64,000 bases of DNA. Origin: Actinoplanes aureus. GTDB taxonomy: Bacteria; Actinomycetota; Actinomycetes; Mycobacteriales; Micromonosporaceae. Positions 35,327 through 44,200 of this stretch are shown here, one piece after another. Each line of letters begins with the position of its first letter. Position 1 is the first letter of the stretch. The notes beneath the pieces are model-generated. The model did not search any database, was not told the origin of the DNA, and saw nothing but the letters and a program-made list of their open reading frames with translations. The position numbers and the translations under genes are program-made. The stretch is from positions 248,001 to 312,000 of the forward strand of contig NZ_JADQTO010000002.1 in the NCBI RefSeq assembly GCF_015704865.1, in the 5' to 3' direction.

Positions 35327-36021
35327 CGGTCGACCTCCAGGGCGTACCCGACGCCGTGCACGGTCCGGATGAGATCAGCGCCGAGCTTGCGTCGAAGACC
35401 CTTGATGTGGCTGTCGACCGTACGCGTTCCAGAGGCGTCGGCCCAGCCCCAGACCTCGGCCAGCAGCCGCTCCCGGGGCAGCACCGTACGCGGCCGCCTG
35501 GCCAGATGCACCAGCAGGTCGAACTCGGTCGGCGTCAGATGCGCCTCCACCCCGCCGCGCAGCACCCGCCGCTCCGCCATGTTGATCTCCAGGTCGCCGA
35601 ACCGGATGGTGGCGTCCTCGCGCCGGGTCGACGTGACCGCGGCCGCCTTGTCCGCCCGGCGCAGCAACGCGTGCACCCGCGCGGCCAGCTCGCGCATGGA
35701 GAACGGCTTCGCCATGTAGTCGTCCGCGCCCACCGCGAGCCCGACCAGCAGATCGGTCTCGTCGCCGCGCGCGGTGAGCATGAGGATCGGGACCGGTCGC
35801 TCCGCCTGGATGCGGCGGCACACCTCCAGACCGTCGAAGCCGGGCAGCATCACGTCCAGCACGATCACGTCCGGGTGGATGTTGCGTGCCGTCTCGACGG
35901 CGCTCGGGCCGTCCCCGACCACCTGCACCAGGAAACCCTCGGCGCGCAGCCGGGCGGCCACGGCGTCGGCGATCGCCCGCTCGTCCTCGACGACGAGGAC
36001 CCTGCGCTCGGTTGTCTCCAT
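35323..36021 (-). CDS. OmpR/PhoB-family response regulator
   Basis: 232 aa. Receiver domain with phospho-acceptor Asp in DVIVLDVMLPGFDG near residue 56 and K in DDYMAKPFSMREL; C-terminal winged helix from about 135 (VEAHLTPTEFDLLVHLARRP, GTRTVDSHIKGLRRKLGADL). It pairs with the downstream kinase. No phoU lies nearby, so calling it PhoP is not justified. The upstream region holds a palindrome and a cluster of DnaA-box-like repeats. Confidence 0.93.
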   Translation of the reverse strand: METTERRVLVVEDERAIADAVAARLRAEGFLVQVVGDGPSAVETARNIHPDVIVLDVMLPGFDGLEVCRRIQAERPVPILMLTARGDETDLLVGLAVGADDYMAKPFSMRELAARVHALLRRADKAAAVTSTRREDATIRFGDLEINMAERRVLRGGVEAHLTPTEFDLLVHLARRPRTVLPRERLLAEVWGWADASGTRTVDSHIKGLRRKLGADLIRTVHGVGYALEVDR

Positions 36022-36090
36022 GGCCGATGAGCTTATTTACCAGCTGCGCAGAGGCCGGGGTGGAGTTGTGAACGAACTGTGCAGAAGATC

Positions 36091-36103
36091 GTGCAAGTTG
36101 CAC
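36091..36103. promoter_or_regulatory. Palindrome upstream of the OmpR-type regulator gene
   Basis: GTGCAA G TTGCAC, a perfect 6+1+6 inverted repeat, 70 bp before the regulator start. Possible operator. Confidence 0.4.
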
Positions 36104-36107
36104 GGCC

Positions 36108-36160
36108 TGTGGATAACTCTGTGGAGAAGTCTGTGTACCTGTGGACGACGGTGTGGATTA
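36108..36160 (+). repeat. Cluster of DnaA-box-like repeats
   Basis: Four same-direction nonamers: TGTGGATAA (36108, the exact complement of the DnaA box TTATCCACA), TGTGGAGAA (36120), TGTGGACGA (36140) and TGTGGATTA (36152), plus a shorter TGTGTACC at 36132. Spacing is 12, 20 and 12 bp. The last one overlaps the stop of the LytTR regulator gene. Confidence 0.55.
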
Positions 36161-36895
36161 GCGGGTCCAGTCGTGCTTGGCGGCCCGAATCAGGCGGTCC
36201 TTCAGCTCCCGGGTGTGCCGGCGGCTCACCGGCAACTCGACGCCGTCCACCGCGACCACGTAACCCGAGTTGGTCAGCCGCAGCTCGGTGACCAGGCGCA
36301 ACTGCACCAGGTAGGAGCGGTGGATCCGGACGAAACCGGCGTTTGCCCATCGCTCGGCCAAGGTTGCGAGCGATACGCGTACCAAATGGGAATTGTCCCC
36401 GGTGTGCAGCCGGGCGTAATCGCCCTGGGCCTCCACCCAGCGCACCGAGGAACGCGGCAGCATGCGCGTCGTGCCTGCCAGCTCCACCGGGATCGCCGGC
36501 TCGTCCGGCGGCACCGCCGGCGCCGGCGCGGAGCGCAGGCCCGCCACCCGGCGCAGCGACTCGCCCAGCCGTTCGGCCCGGACCGGCTTGCGCACGTAGT
36601 CGGTGACCCCCAGATCGAAGGCGTCGACCGCGCCGTCGTCGTAGGCCGTCACGAAGACGATTGCCGGCGGCTGCGCGAAACGGCGCAGGATGCGCGCCAG
36701 TTCCATGCCGTCCAGGCCGGGCATCCGGATGTCCAGGAAGACCGCGTCCACCTCGGTGTCGCGCAGCACCCGCAGCGCCTCGGTCGCGTCGCCGGCCCGG
36801 TGCACGTGCGCCACCCGGTCGTCCGCGTTGAGGAGATAGGCCAGTTCGTCGAGGGCCGGCGGCTCGTCGTCGACGGCGAGGACCACCAGGCTCAT
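36158..36895 (-). CDS. LytTR-family response regulator
   Basis: 245 aa. Receiver with Asp in AVFLDIRMPGLDGMEL near residue 54 and Lys in DYVRKPVRAERL; C-terminal LytTR DNA-binding domain from about residue 140 (VRWVEAQGDYARLHT, FVRIHRSYLVQLRLV, LPVSRRHTRELK). LytTR regulators bind imperfect direct repeats and often control cell-surface and autolysis genes. The ATG at 36895 overlaps the kinase stop by four bases, so the kinase is translated first. Confidence 0.93.
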   Translation of the reverse strand: MSLVVLAVDDEPPALDELAYLLNADDRVAHVHRAGDATEALRVLRDTEVDAVFLDIRMPGLDGMELARILRRFAQPPAIVFVTAYDDGAVDAFDLGVTDYVRKPVRAERLGESLRRVAGLRSAPAPAVPPDEPAIPVELAGTTRMLPRSSVRWVEAQGDYARLHTGDNSHLVRVSLATLAERWANAGFVRIHRSYLVQLRLVTELRLTNSGYVVAVDGVELPVSRRHTRELKDRLIRAAKHDWTR

Positions 36896-38064
36896 GCCCG
36901 GACCTGTGGATGGAATTTCGGCACCCGCATGCTCACCTTCGTACCCGCGCCCAGGGCGGTCTCCACCACCAAGCCGTTGTGATCGCCGAACACCGAGCGC
37001 AGCCGCTCGTCGACGTTGACCAGCCCGACGTGCTGCCCGTCCTCGCCCTCCGAACCGTCCCGTCCGAAGACCGCCGGATCCATGCCGACCCCGTCGTCCT
37101 CGACCGTGATGTGGCACTCGGCGCCCGCGTCGCGGGCCTCGATGCTCACCATACCGACGCCCGGCTTGCGGGACAGGCCATGCCGGATCGCGTTCTCCAC
37201 CAGCGGTTGCAGGCAGAGGAACGGCAGGCCGACCGGCAGAACCTCCGGTGCGATCTGCAGGCGGACCTGGAGCCGATCACCGAATCGGGCCCGTTCGATG
37301 GTGAGGTACCGGTCGATGGAGCGCAGCTCCTCGGCCAGCGTGGTGAACTCGCCGTGCGCCCGGAACGAGTACCGGGTGAACTCGGCGAACTCCAGGATCA
37401 GCTCGCGGGCCCGCTCCGGATCGGTTCGCACGAACGAGGCGATCGCGGTCAGCGCGTTGTAGATGAAGTGCGGGCTGATCTGCGCACGCAGGGCTTTCAC
37501 CTCGGCGCGGGCCAGACGCTCGCGGGACGAGTCCAACTCGGCCAGGGCCAGCTGCGACCCGGCCCAGCGCGCCGCCTCCAGCGTCGCCTGCACCAGGCCG
37601 GGCGCCGGCTGGCTGTCGGCCAGCGCCACGAGCGCGGCCTGCGCCGCACTGTCCAGCGGCGCAACCACAGCGCCGCGGACCACGCAATCCATCCGGTCGC
37701 AAGGAAGATCAGCCCCATTGAGTACGACCGAACGCCGCGTACTCACGGCCCGCCGGGCAGCCTCGGTCAGCTGGTCCTGATGATGGGCGCCCCGACCGTC
37801 GTACGCGAGGCACCGCTCCCCGTCGATGACCGCCAGTCCCACCGCGCCCACCAGGGTGCGCAGATGCCGTGCCGCCTTCCCGGCCGACGCGGAGGTGAGC
37901 CCGCCCCGCAGCGGTTCGGCCGCCAGGGCGGCGGTGTGCAGTACGTCGTAGGTCGCCCGCTGCATCGCGGTGGCGATCCCGCGGCGGGCGCGTAACCGGA
38001 GCACCGCGACGACCGCAGCCGCCAGCGCGGCCAGAACGGCGATCACCGCCAGCGCGCTACCCAC
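36892..38064 (-). CDS. LytS-type sensor histidine kinase
   Basis: 390 aa. One N-terminal membrane helix (about residues 4-24), a GAF-like sensor (about 35-170) and the LytS-type kinase core: LRAQISPHFIYNALTAIASFV with the phospho-acceptor His, then LCLQPLVENAIRHGLS and VEDDGVGMDP. It phosphorylates the LytTR regulator encoded next. It lacks the multi-helix LytS receptor domain. Two cysteines (PCDRMDC near residue 122) in the sensor might respond to redox, an inference only. Start is GTG. Confidence 0.9.
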   Translation of the reverse strand: MGSALAVIAVLAALAAAVVAVLRLRARRGIATAMQRATYDVLHTAALAAEPLRGGLTSASAGKAARHLRTLVGAVGLAVIDGERCLAYDGRGAHHQDQLTEAARRAVSTRRSVVLNGADLPCDRMDCVVRGAVVAPLDSAAQAALVALADSQPAPGLVQATLEAARWAGSQLALAELDSSRERLARAEVKALRAQISPHFIYNALTAIASFVRTDPERARELILEFAEFTRYSFRAHGEFTTLAEELRSIDRYLTIERARFGDRLQVRLQIAPEVLPVGLPFLCLQPLVENAIRHGLSRKPGVGMVSIEARDAGAECHITVEDDGVGMDPAVFGRDGSEGEDGQHVGLVNVDERLRSVFGDHNGLVVETALGAGTKVSMRVPKFHPQVRA

Positions 38065-38097
38065 GGTGGAGATACTCGCCCGTGACCTGCGGGTTGT

Positions 38098-39663
38098 CTA
38101 GTACGCGCCCTTGCGCTTCAGGACGACGAAGATGGTGCGCCAGAGGATGCTCAGGTCGTAGGTGAGCGACCAGTTGTCGACGTAGTACAGGTCCAGCCGG
38201 ACCGCCTCGTCCCAGGACAGATCGGATCGTCCGCTCACCTGCCACAGACCTGTTATCCCGGGCCGCACCAGGAGACGGCGGCGGACATCGCCCAGGTAGT
38301 CACCGTCGTCCGCGGGCAGCGGACGGGGACCGACCAGGGACATCTCGCCGAAGAGGACGTTGATCAGCTGGGGCAGCTCGTCCAGGGAGGTGGCCCGCAG
38401 CTTCGCGCCGAAGCTGAAGATCCGCGGGTCCTGCTTCATCTTGAAGAGCATGCCATCGGACTCGTTGAGCTCCTCCAGCGTGGCCTTGCGCTCCTCGGCG
38501 TCCACATACATCGTCCGGAACTTCCACACCCGGAACGTGCGGCCGTCGTGGCCGACCCGGGTCTGCCGGAAGAAGATCGGGCCCGGGTCGGAGAGCCGGA
38601 TCCCGATCGCGATGATCGCGAGGATCGGGCTGACCAGGAGCAGGCCGAGGCCGGCGGCGACCCGGTCCATCAGGTTCTTGACCAGCCAGCCCGGGCCCGA
38701 GAGGGTCGGCTCCTCGACGTGCAGGAGCGGCAGTCCCTCGATCGGGCGGATGTGCACGCGGGGACCGGCGATGTCGGTGAGCTGCGGCGCGACGACCAGG
38801 TCCACACCGGTGCCCTCCAGTTGCCAGGCCAGCCGGCGCAGTTCGCCGGGCTCGGTGCTGGCCGAGCCGCAGACCGCGATCGTGTCGGCGCCGACCTCGC
38901 GGACCAGCGACAGGACGTCGCGTCCGGCGTAGACCGGGACCGGGGTCTCGATGCCGCGGGCGGCCGCGTATCCGTCGGTGATGTGGATGGCGACCGGGAT
39001 GAGGCCGGCGGCCGGGCTGCGGGTGACCGCGGTGTAGACCTCGAGCGCCTCGGGCAGCGTGCCGACCAGGACCATCCGGTGCGCGCCGTGCCCGGTGCGG
39101 CGCCGGGCGAAGTGCAGGGCCTGCCGGGCGGCCATGTGGCACAGCAGGATGAGGACGAGAGCGCTCAGCGACGCCGTGGCGACCGTGCCACGCGACAGGT
39201 CGGCCTTGGTGGCGAACGCCAGCAGCGACACGCAGGCCACGACGGTGACCGAGGCGCGGACGATCCGCTTGAACTCCTCGCTGCCCAGACCCAGGTAGCG
39301 GCGATCGTAGGTGCCGTTGGTCCAGAGCAGGACCAGCCAGCCGAGCGGCAGCACGACGTACGCGAAGAAGTAGAACAGCTCAGAACCCTCGAGCGGGCCC
39401 CAACTCCGGGCGGTGAAACCGGCTCGCGACTTCTCCAGGAAGGTGGCGGCGATCCAACTGGCCGCCAGCGCCGCCAGCAGGTCGAGCAGGATCAGGCCGA
39501 GAGTGTAGGGCCGGTGCCAGCGGGACACCCGGCGGTGCTGCCGGGTCCACGCCGATCGGGGTACGCCGTTGCTCGGAGTGGGCTGTTGCCACTCGAAGCT
39601 GTCGTACCCCACGGGCTTGCTCCGGCTGCTGTCGGTAGTTGGGCGATGCAGGCTAGTGGTCAC
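38098..39663 (-). CDS. Polyprenyl-phosphate sugar-1-phosphate transferase (WcaJ type)
   Basis: 521 aa. Five membrane helices: four in the N-terminal part and one before the catalytic domain, with a Rossmann-like CoA-binding-type region between. The bacterial sugar transferase domain at the C-terminus shows VKNLMDRVAAGLGLLLVSPI, VWKFRTMYVDAEERK, SLVGPRPLPADDGDY and RPGITGLWQVSGRSD. It loads the first sugar phosphate onto undecaprenyl phosphate to begin an exopolysaccharide or wall glycan. Start taken as GTG at 39663; an ATG seven codons upstream is possible. Confidence 0.9.
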   Translation of the reverse strand: MTTSLHRPTTDSSRSKPVGYDSFEWQQPTPSNGVPRSAWTRQHRRVSRWHRPYTLGLILLDLLAALAASWIAATFLEKSRAGFTARSWGPLEGSELFYFFAYVVLPLGWLVLLWTNGTYDRRYLGLGSEEFKRIVRASVTVVACVSLLAFATKADLSRGTVATASLSALVLILLCHMAARQALHFARRRTGHGAHRMVLVGTLPEALEVYTAVTRSPAAGLIPVAIHITDGYAAARGIETPVPVYAGRDVLSLVREVGADTIAVCGSASTEPGELRRLAWQLEGTGVDLVVAPQLTDIAGPRVHIRPIEGLPLLHVEEPTLSGPGWLVKNLMDRVAAGLGLLLVSPILAIIAIGIRLSDPGPIFFRQTRVGHDGRTFRVWKFRTMYVDAEERKATLEELNESDGMLFKMKQDPRIFSFGAKLRATSLDELPQLINVLFGEMSLVGPRPLPADDGDYLGDVRRRLLVRPGITGLWQVSGRSDLSWDEAVRLDLYYVDNWSLTYDLSILWRTIFVVLKRKGAY

Positions 39664-39861
39664 TTCGCCTACGTCCTCCCGCATCCGGAAAAAGATTACG
39701 CACCGCCACGGCTTTCGGATCGTCGGTGAGGCCACCGATACCCGTTCGCGTCATAACGGTTGCCAGGGACCGAGCCACTATACCGATGGATCGGCCGGAG
39801 TGAAGGTGACGCTGCGGGAGCAATCTCAGCTTGTACGCTGCGTGATCGCCTGGTGGCAAAG

Positions 39862-40722
39862 TCACCGTACGAGCTTCGACAGTCGCCGGTCTGCTAGAGG
39901 CTTCCCGCCGGTCTGGCAGGTGGCGCAGTACTGCAGGCTCTTGTCGGCGAACGAGACCTCCCGCACGGTGTCGCCGCACACCGGGCAGGGCAGGCCGGTC
40001 CGGGCGTGGACCCGCATTCCGGCGCGCTTCTCACCCTTGAGCTCGGCCGCCTTCTGCCCGACCGACCGCTCGACTGCGTCGGTCTCCACCGCGCGCATCG
40101 CCTCGTAGAGCGTGGCGATCTGCTCGTCGGTGAGTTTGCCGCTCAGGGCGAACGGCGACAGCTTGGCCACGTGCAGGATCTCGTCGGAGTACGCGTTCCC
40201 GATCCCGGCGAGCACTTCCTGGTCGGTGAGGACGCCCTTGATCTGCCCGTTTCGCCCTTTTAAGCGGCTGGCGAATTCGTCGAGGGTGACCTGCAGCGCG
40301 TCCGGGCCGAGCCGCGACACGCCGGGCACCTCGGCCGGGTCACGCACCAGGTAAGCGGCGAGCGACTTCTGGGTGCCGGCCTCGGTCAGGTCGAAACCGG
40401 AGCCGTCGTCGAGCCGGACCCGCAGAGCGATCGGGCCGCTGCCCGGCTTCAGCGGGGCGGGCGACTTGAACGAGTCCCGGTAGTGCAGCCAGCCGGCGCG
40501 GGCAAGGTGCACGATCAGGTGGATCTCCGGGCCGATGCCGACGTCGAGGAACTTGCCGTGCCGGCCGGCACTCGTGACCGGCAGGCCGGCCAACGCGGAG
40601 GGCGCTGGATCATAGGTCTTCAGCGCGCTGAACGAGGACACTTCGAAGCGTTCCACGGCATGGCCGACCGCACGCTCACGCAGGTAAGCCGCGAGCGCCT
40701 CGACCTCGGGGAGTTCGGGCAC
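39862..40722 (-). CDS. Fpg/Nei-family DNA glycosylase
   Basis: 286 aa. The mature N-terminus PELPEVEAL gives the catalytic proline and glutamate right after the initiator. Helix-two-turn-helix region GRNGQIKGVLTDQEVLAGIGNAYSDEIL and a C-terminal zinc finger (CPVCGDTVREV...YCATCQTG) follow. It removes oxidised bases (formamidopyrimidine, oxidised pyrimidines) and nicks the strand. The GTG at 40722 is certain because the proline must be second. TACCGT six bases upstream overlaps the promoter of the divergent glycosyltransferase. Confidence 0.93.
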   Translation of the reverse strand: MPELPEVEALAAYLRERAVGHAVERFEVSSFSALKTYDPAPSALAGLPVTSAGRHGKFLDVGIGPEIHLIVHLARAGWLHYRDSFKSPAPLKPGSGPIALRVRLDDGSGFDLTEAGTQKSLAAYLVRDPAEVPGVSRLGPDALQVTLDEFASRLKGRNGQIKGVLTDQEVLAGIGNAYSDEILHVAKLSPFALSGKLTDEQIATLYEAMRAVETDAVERSVGQKAAELKGEKRAGMRVHARTGLPCPVCGDTVREVSFADKSLQYCATCQTGGKPLADRRLSKLVR

Positions 40723-40728
40723 CCGTTC

Positions 40729-40738
40729 ACGGTAGCGT
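40729..40738. promoter_or_regulatory. Overlapping divergent -10 elements (bidirectional promoter)
   Basis: Only 24 bp separate the two start codons. On the minus strand TACCGT (40734-40729) is six bases before the glycosylase GTG; on the plus strand TAGCGT (40733-40738) is eight bases before the glycosyltransferase ATG. They share the two central bases TA, so RNA polymerase cannot occupy both at once. Confidence 0.6.
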
Positions 40739-40746
40739 TTCGCCGC

Positions 40747-41931
40747 ATGAAGGTGGTGGTTGCGCACAACCGGTACCGCGAGGCGATCCCCTCGGGGGAG
40801 AACGTCATCGTCGACACCGAGATCGAACAACTCCGAGCGGCCGGCGTCGATGTGGTGCCGTTCCAGCGCAGCTCGGACTCGATCGGTTCCCTCCCCGCGG
40901 CGCAGAAAGCACTGCTGCCGATCTCGCCGATCTATGGCGCTTCCAGTCAGCGCGAGCTGGCCGATCTCCTGGCCGCGGAGAAGCCGGACGTGTTGCACCT
41001 GCATAACCCGTACCCCCTGCTTTCTCCCTGGGTTATTCGGACCGCGCACGCGCATGGATTGCCGGTGGTGCAGACCGTGCACAACTACCGGCAGATCTGC
41101 TCCTCCGGGCTGTACTTCCGGGACGGGCACAACTGCCGGGACTGCCGGGGCAAGCTGCTCGGCTGGCCGGCGATCAAGCACAAGTGCTACCGCGGCTCGG
41201 CGGCGCAGAGCGCGATCATGGCCACCACGCTGGCCGTGCACCGGGGAACCTGGCGCTCGGTGGATCGGTACATCGCACTCACCGACAAGATCGCCGCGCA
41301 TCTCACCGACTACGGGATCGCGGCCGACCGGATCGTGATCAAGCCGAACGGTCTGCCCGACCCGGGTGCGCCGGAACCGCTCGGCGACGGGTTCCTCTAC
41401 GGGGCCCGGCTCTCTCCGGAGAAGGGGCTCGGACTCCTGCTGGACGCCTGGCGCCGGCATCCGGACGGCGCTCTCGGGACGCTGCGGATCGCCGGCGACG
41501 GCGAGTTGCGGCCACTGGCCGAGCAGGCGGCGGCCGAGCGGTCGGACGTGACGTACCTCGGTCCGCTCGACCGGGACGGGATGGCCGCCGCTCGCCGGGC
41601 CTCGGCCGTGGTGGTCGCGGTGCCGACCTGGGAGGACGTGCTGCCGACGGTGATCCTGGAGGCGATGTCGGCCGGCCGGGCGGTCCTCGGAAGCGCGGTC
41701 GGCGGGATCCCGTACCTCGTCGGCAGCGGGGCCGAGGCGGCCGGATGGCTGGCCCAGCCCGATCCCGAGTCGCTCGCCGCGGCCCTTCCGGTGGCCCGCG
41801 CCGGCGCGGCGGTCGCGGCCGCCGCCGCACGCGAGCGCTACCTGCGGCACTTTCATCCGGACGTGCTCACCGGCCGGCTGATCGAGATCTATACCGAGAT
41901 GATTTCCGATTCACAGCGCGCGTCTAGGTAA
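40747..41931 (+). CDS. Glycosyltransferase family 4
   Basis: 394 aa, GT-B fold. N-terminal half MKVVVAHNRYREAIPSGENV and PDVLHLHNPYPLLSPWV; C-terminal half with LYGARLSPEKGLGLLLDAW, LRIAGDGEL and PTWEDVLPTVILEAMSAGRAV, where the EDVLPTVILEA block is the retaining GT4 nucleotide-sugar site. A cysteine-rich patch near residue 125 (CRDCRGKLLGWPAIKHKCY) is typical of some polysaccharide GT4s. Likely adds a sugar to a lipid-linked glycan, perhaps with the sugar-1-phosphate transferase nearby. Confidence 0.92.
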   Translation: MKVVVAHNRYREAIPSGENVIVDTEIEQLRAAGVDVVPFQRSSDSIGSLPAAQKALLPISPIYGASSQRELADLLAAEKPDVLHLHNPYPLLSPWVIRTAHAHGLPVVQTVHNYRQICSSGLYFRDGHNCRDCRGKLLGWPAIKHKCYRGSAAQSAIMATTLAVHRGTWRSVDRYIALTDKIAAHLTDYGIAADRIVIKPNGLPDPGAPEPLGDGFLYGARLSPEKGLGLLLDAWRRHPDGALGTLRIAGDGELRPLAEQAAAERSDVTYLGPLDRDGMAAARRASAVVVAVPTWEDVLPTVILEAMSAGRAVLGSAVGGIPYLVGSGAEAAGWLAQPDPESLAAALPVARAGAAVAAAAARERYLRHFHPDVLTGRLIEIYTEMISDSQRASR

Positions 41932-41961
41932 TTCGGGCTCCGCAGGGGGAAACTCGCGCGT

Positions 41962-43491
41962 GTGACAGATCGATCAGCTTCGCAGTCCGGGGTCTCGCGC
42001 CGCACGGTTCTGCTCGGTTCGGCGACGGCGGCCGTGGTGGCGGGCGGCGCCGGGTTCCTTCTCGGCCGGTCCGGCCGGGAGGGCGAGCCGGCCGGGACGG
42101 CGGCGCCTGCCGCACCACCCGCCAAGTACCGATCCCGCCCCGACCTGGACGGTCTGCCCGACGTCACGATCACCACGCCGGTCGACCGCGCGGCGCCCGG
42201 ATACGTCTTCCTGACCCCGTTCGCCGGGAACTCGCTGCGCGGGCCGCTGATCGTGGACCAGAACGGCTCGCCGGTCTGGTTCAAGAAGGTGCCCGACCCG
42301 GCCACCGTCGCCATCGACTTCAAGGTGCAGCGGTACCGGAAGGACCCGGTGCTGACCTGGTGGGAGGGGACCATCGGGGGAACCGGTGGGCAGGGTGTCG
42401 GACAGGGCGAGTTCGTCGTCGTGGACCAGACGTACCGGGAGATCACCCGGATCCGTGCGGCCGGGACCGAGCAGGCCGATCAGCACGATCTGGTGCTCAC
42501 GCCGGCCGGGACGGCACTGTTCTGGGTGTACGACCCGGTGCCGTACGACCTGACCGCCAAGGGTGGCCCGGCTGACGGGGTGCTGCACGATGGCGTGCTC
42601 CAGGAGATCGACGTCGCGACCGGCCGGAAGGTGTTCGAGTGGCGGGCACGCGACCACGTGGGCCTGGACGAGTCGTACGCCCCGCTGCCCCAGGGCGAGT
42701 CGGCGCACCTGCCCTACGACTACCTGCACCCGAACTCGGTCAGCCTGGACCACGACGGGCACCTGCTGCTCTCCGCCCGGCACACCTGGGGGCTCTACAA
42801 GGTGCACCGCCGGACCGGTGAGGTCCTCTGGCGGATCGGCGGCAAGAAGTCCGACTTCCGGGTCGATGAGCGCTCCACCTTCTCCTGGCAGCACGACCTG
42901 CAGCGACGGCGGGACGGCAGCTACAGCATCTTCGACAACGGCGCCGGGATCACCACCGAACGCGAGTACTCGCGCGGACTGATCTTCCGGGTCGACGAGA
43001 CGGCTCGGACGGTCACGTTCGAGGCCGAGCACGTGCACCCGCAGCGGCTTTCGGCGCCGACCCAGGGCAACTTCCGCGAACTGCCGGACGGCGGGACCTT
43101 CATCGGCTGGGGTCAGCAGCCGCACTTCACCGAGCACCGCCCGGACGGCTCCGTCCGGTTCGCCGGGCGCCTGCCGGAGGACAACCAGTCGTACCGCGCG
43201 TACAAGGGTGAGTGGCTCGGTGTCGCCCACGACCAGCCGGCGCTGGGTCTGCGGGTGGAGGCCGGCAACGTGATCGCCGCCGCGAGCTGGAACGGGCACA
43301 CCATGGTCAGGCGATGGCGGGCCCGGTCCGGCACCCAGCCGGGTGCGCTGTCGAACACGGTGGTGGCGGATCGCTCCGGGTTCGAGACCACGCTCACCAT
43401 TGCCGGGACACCGGAGTACGTGGTGGTGGAGGCGCTGGACGAGGCCGGTCAGGTGCTCGGCTCGTCCAGTGCCGTCCCCATCAGGACCTGA
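41962..43491 (+). CDS. Arylsulfotransferase (ASST)-like exported protein
   Basis: 509 aa. A twin-arginine signal (SRRTVLLGSATAAVVAGGAGFLLG) is followed by a beta-propeller with repeats such as GQGEFVVVDQTYREITRIRA and TGEVLWRIGGKKSDF, typical of the ASST family. ASSTs move sulfate between phenolic compounds. The catalytic histidine region is plausibly DYLHPNSVSLDHDGHLLLSAR. No cysteine is found for the usual disulfide and no dsbA neighbour exists. It overlaps the convergent CDP-alcohol transferase by 11 bp. Confidence 0.85.
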   Translation: MTDRSASQSGVSRRTVLLGSATAAVVAGGAGFLLGRSGREGEPAGTAAPAAPPAKYRSRPDLDGLPDVTITTPVDRAAPGYVFLTPFAGNSLRGPLIVDQNGSPVWFKKVPDPATVAIDFKVQRYRKDPVLTWWEGTIGGTGGQGVGQGEFVVVDQTYREITRIRAAGTEQADQHDLVLTPAGTALFWVYDPVPYDLTAKGGPADGVLHDGVLQEIDVATGRKVFEWRARDHVGLDESYAPLPQGESAHLPYDYLHPNSVSLDHDGHLLLSARHTWGLYKVHRRTGEVLWRIGGKKSDFRVDERSTFSWQHDLQRRRDGSYSIFDNGAGITTEREYSRGLIFRVDETARTVTFEAEHVHPQRLSAPTQGNFRELPDGGTFIGWGQQPHFTEHRPDGSVRFAGRLPEDNQSYRAYKGEWLGVAHDQPALGLRVEAGNVIAAASWNGHTMVRRWRARSGTQPGALSNTVVADRSGFETTLTIAGTPEYVVVEALDEAGQVLGSSSAVPIRT

Positions 43492-44200
43492 GCGCGGCCC
43501 GCCCCGTGAAGGCGATGCTGGCGGCCAGGAAACCGCCGTTGATCAGGGTGAACAGCGCGACGAACCAGACCGTCCACTGCGGCGCCACGGTCAGCACCAC
43601 ACCGGCCAGTGCGACCACCGCGCCGTAGTCGCGGACCAGCTTCACCAGCCGGATCGGCAGCGACCGGCTGGTGACCATGCTGGACGCCTGCTCGCCGCCC
43701 TGCATCACCGAGGTGACCAGGTTGACCATCCAGGTGGCGGCGAAGGCGGCGAGCAGCCACGCCGGGGTGTCCGGCTCCTGCGCCTTGGCGGTGGCGGCCA
43801 GGGCCGCCACCAGGGCGGACTGCACCGCGACGTCACAGAGCACGTCGAGACGGCCGCCGGCCGCGCTGGACTGGCCGGTGACCCGGGCGAGCTGGCCGTC
43901 CGAGCAGTCGAACGCGTACGCCAGCTGCCAGCCGATCAGCGCGATCAGGCCGATCGGCGCGGCCCAGATCCGGTCCTCGGCCACCGGGCCGGCCGCGGCG
44001 ATCACCACGAACGAGGTCAGGCAGCCGAGCCCGAGGTTGAAGATGGTGAGCACGGTCGGGGTGAGCCGGTGCTTGTGCGCCCGTACCGCGATCCGGGCGC
44101 CGATCCGCTGGCTGATCCCCTCGCTGAACAGGCCGCCGCCACGGTTCACCGAGTAGTAGTCGGCGGCCGTGGGCGCGGGCTCAGTGGGCTGCGACTGCAT
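43481..44200 (-). CDS. CDP-alcohol phosphatidyltransferase
   Basis: 239 aa, about six membrane helices. The complete family motif D-x2-DG-x2-AR-x8-G-x3-D-x3-D is present in DCSDGQLARVTG...GGRLDVLCD near residue 90. These enzymes replace CMP on a CDP-alcohol with another alcohol, making phospholipid or phosphodiester headgroups. The ATG at 44200 overlaps the dehydrogenase gene by 20 bp. Context (CTP-type nucleotidyltransferase plus polyol-phosphate dehydrogenase) suggests it uses an activated polyol phosphate made by its neighbours. Confidence 0.9.
   Translation of the reverse strand: MQSQPTEPAPTAADYYSVNRGGGLFSEGISQRIGARIAVRAHKHRLTPTVLTIFNLGLGCLTSFVVIAAAGPVAEDRIWAAPIGLIALIGWQLAYAFDCSDGQLARVTGQSSAAGGRLDVLCDVAVQSALVAALAATAKAQEPDTPAWLLAAFAATWMVNLVTSVMQGGEQASSMVTSRSLPIRLVKLVRDYGAVVALAGVVLTVAPQWTVWFVALFTLINGGFLAASIAFTGRAALRS

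Noticed and set aside
35323..36021. Naming the OmpR-type regulator PhoP or MtrA
   Set aside because: No phoU or lpqB neighbour and no distinctive residues were seen; the family call alone is justified.
36108..36160. Chromosomal replication origin
   Set aside because: DnaA-box-like repeats are present, but there is no dnaA, dnaN or AT-rich unwinding element, so oriC is not supported.
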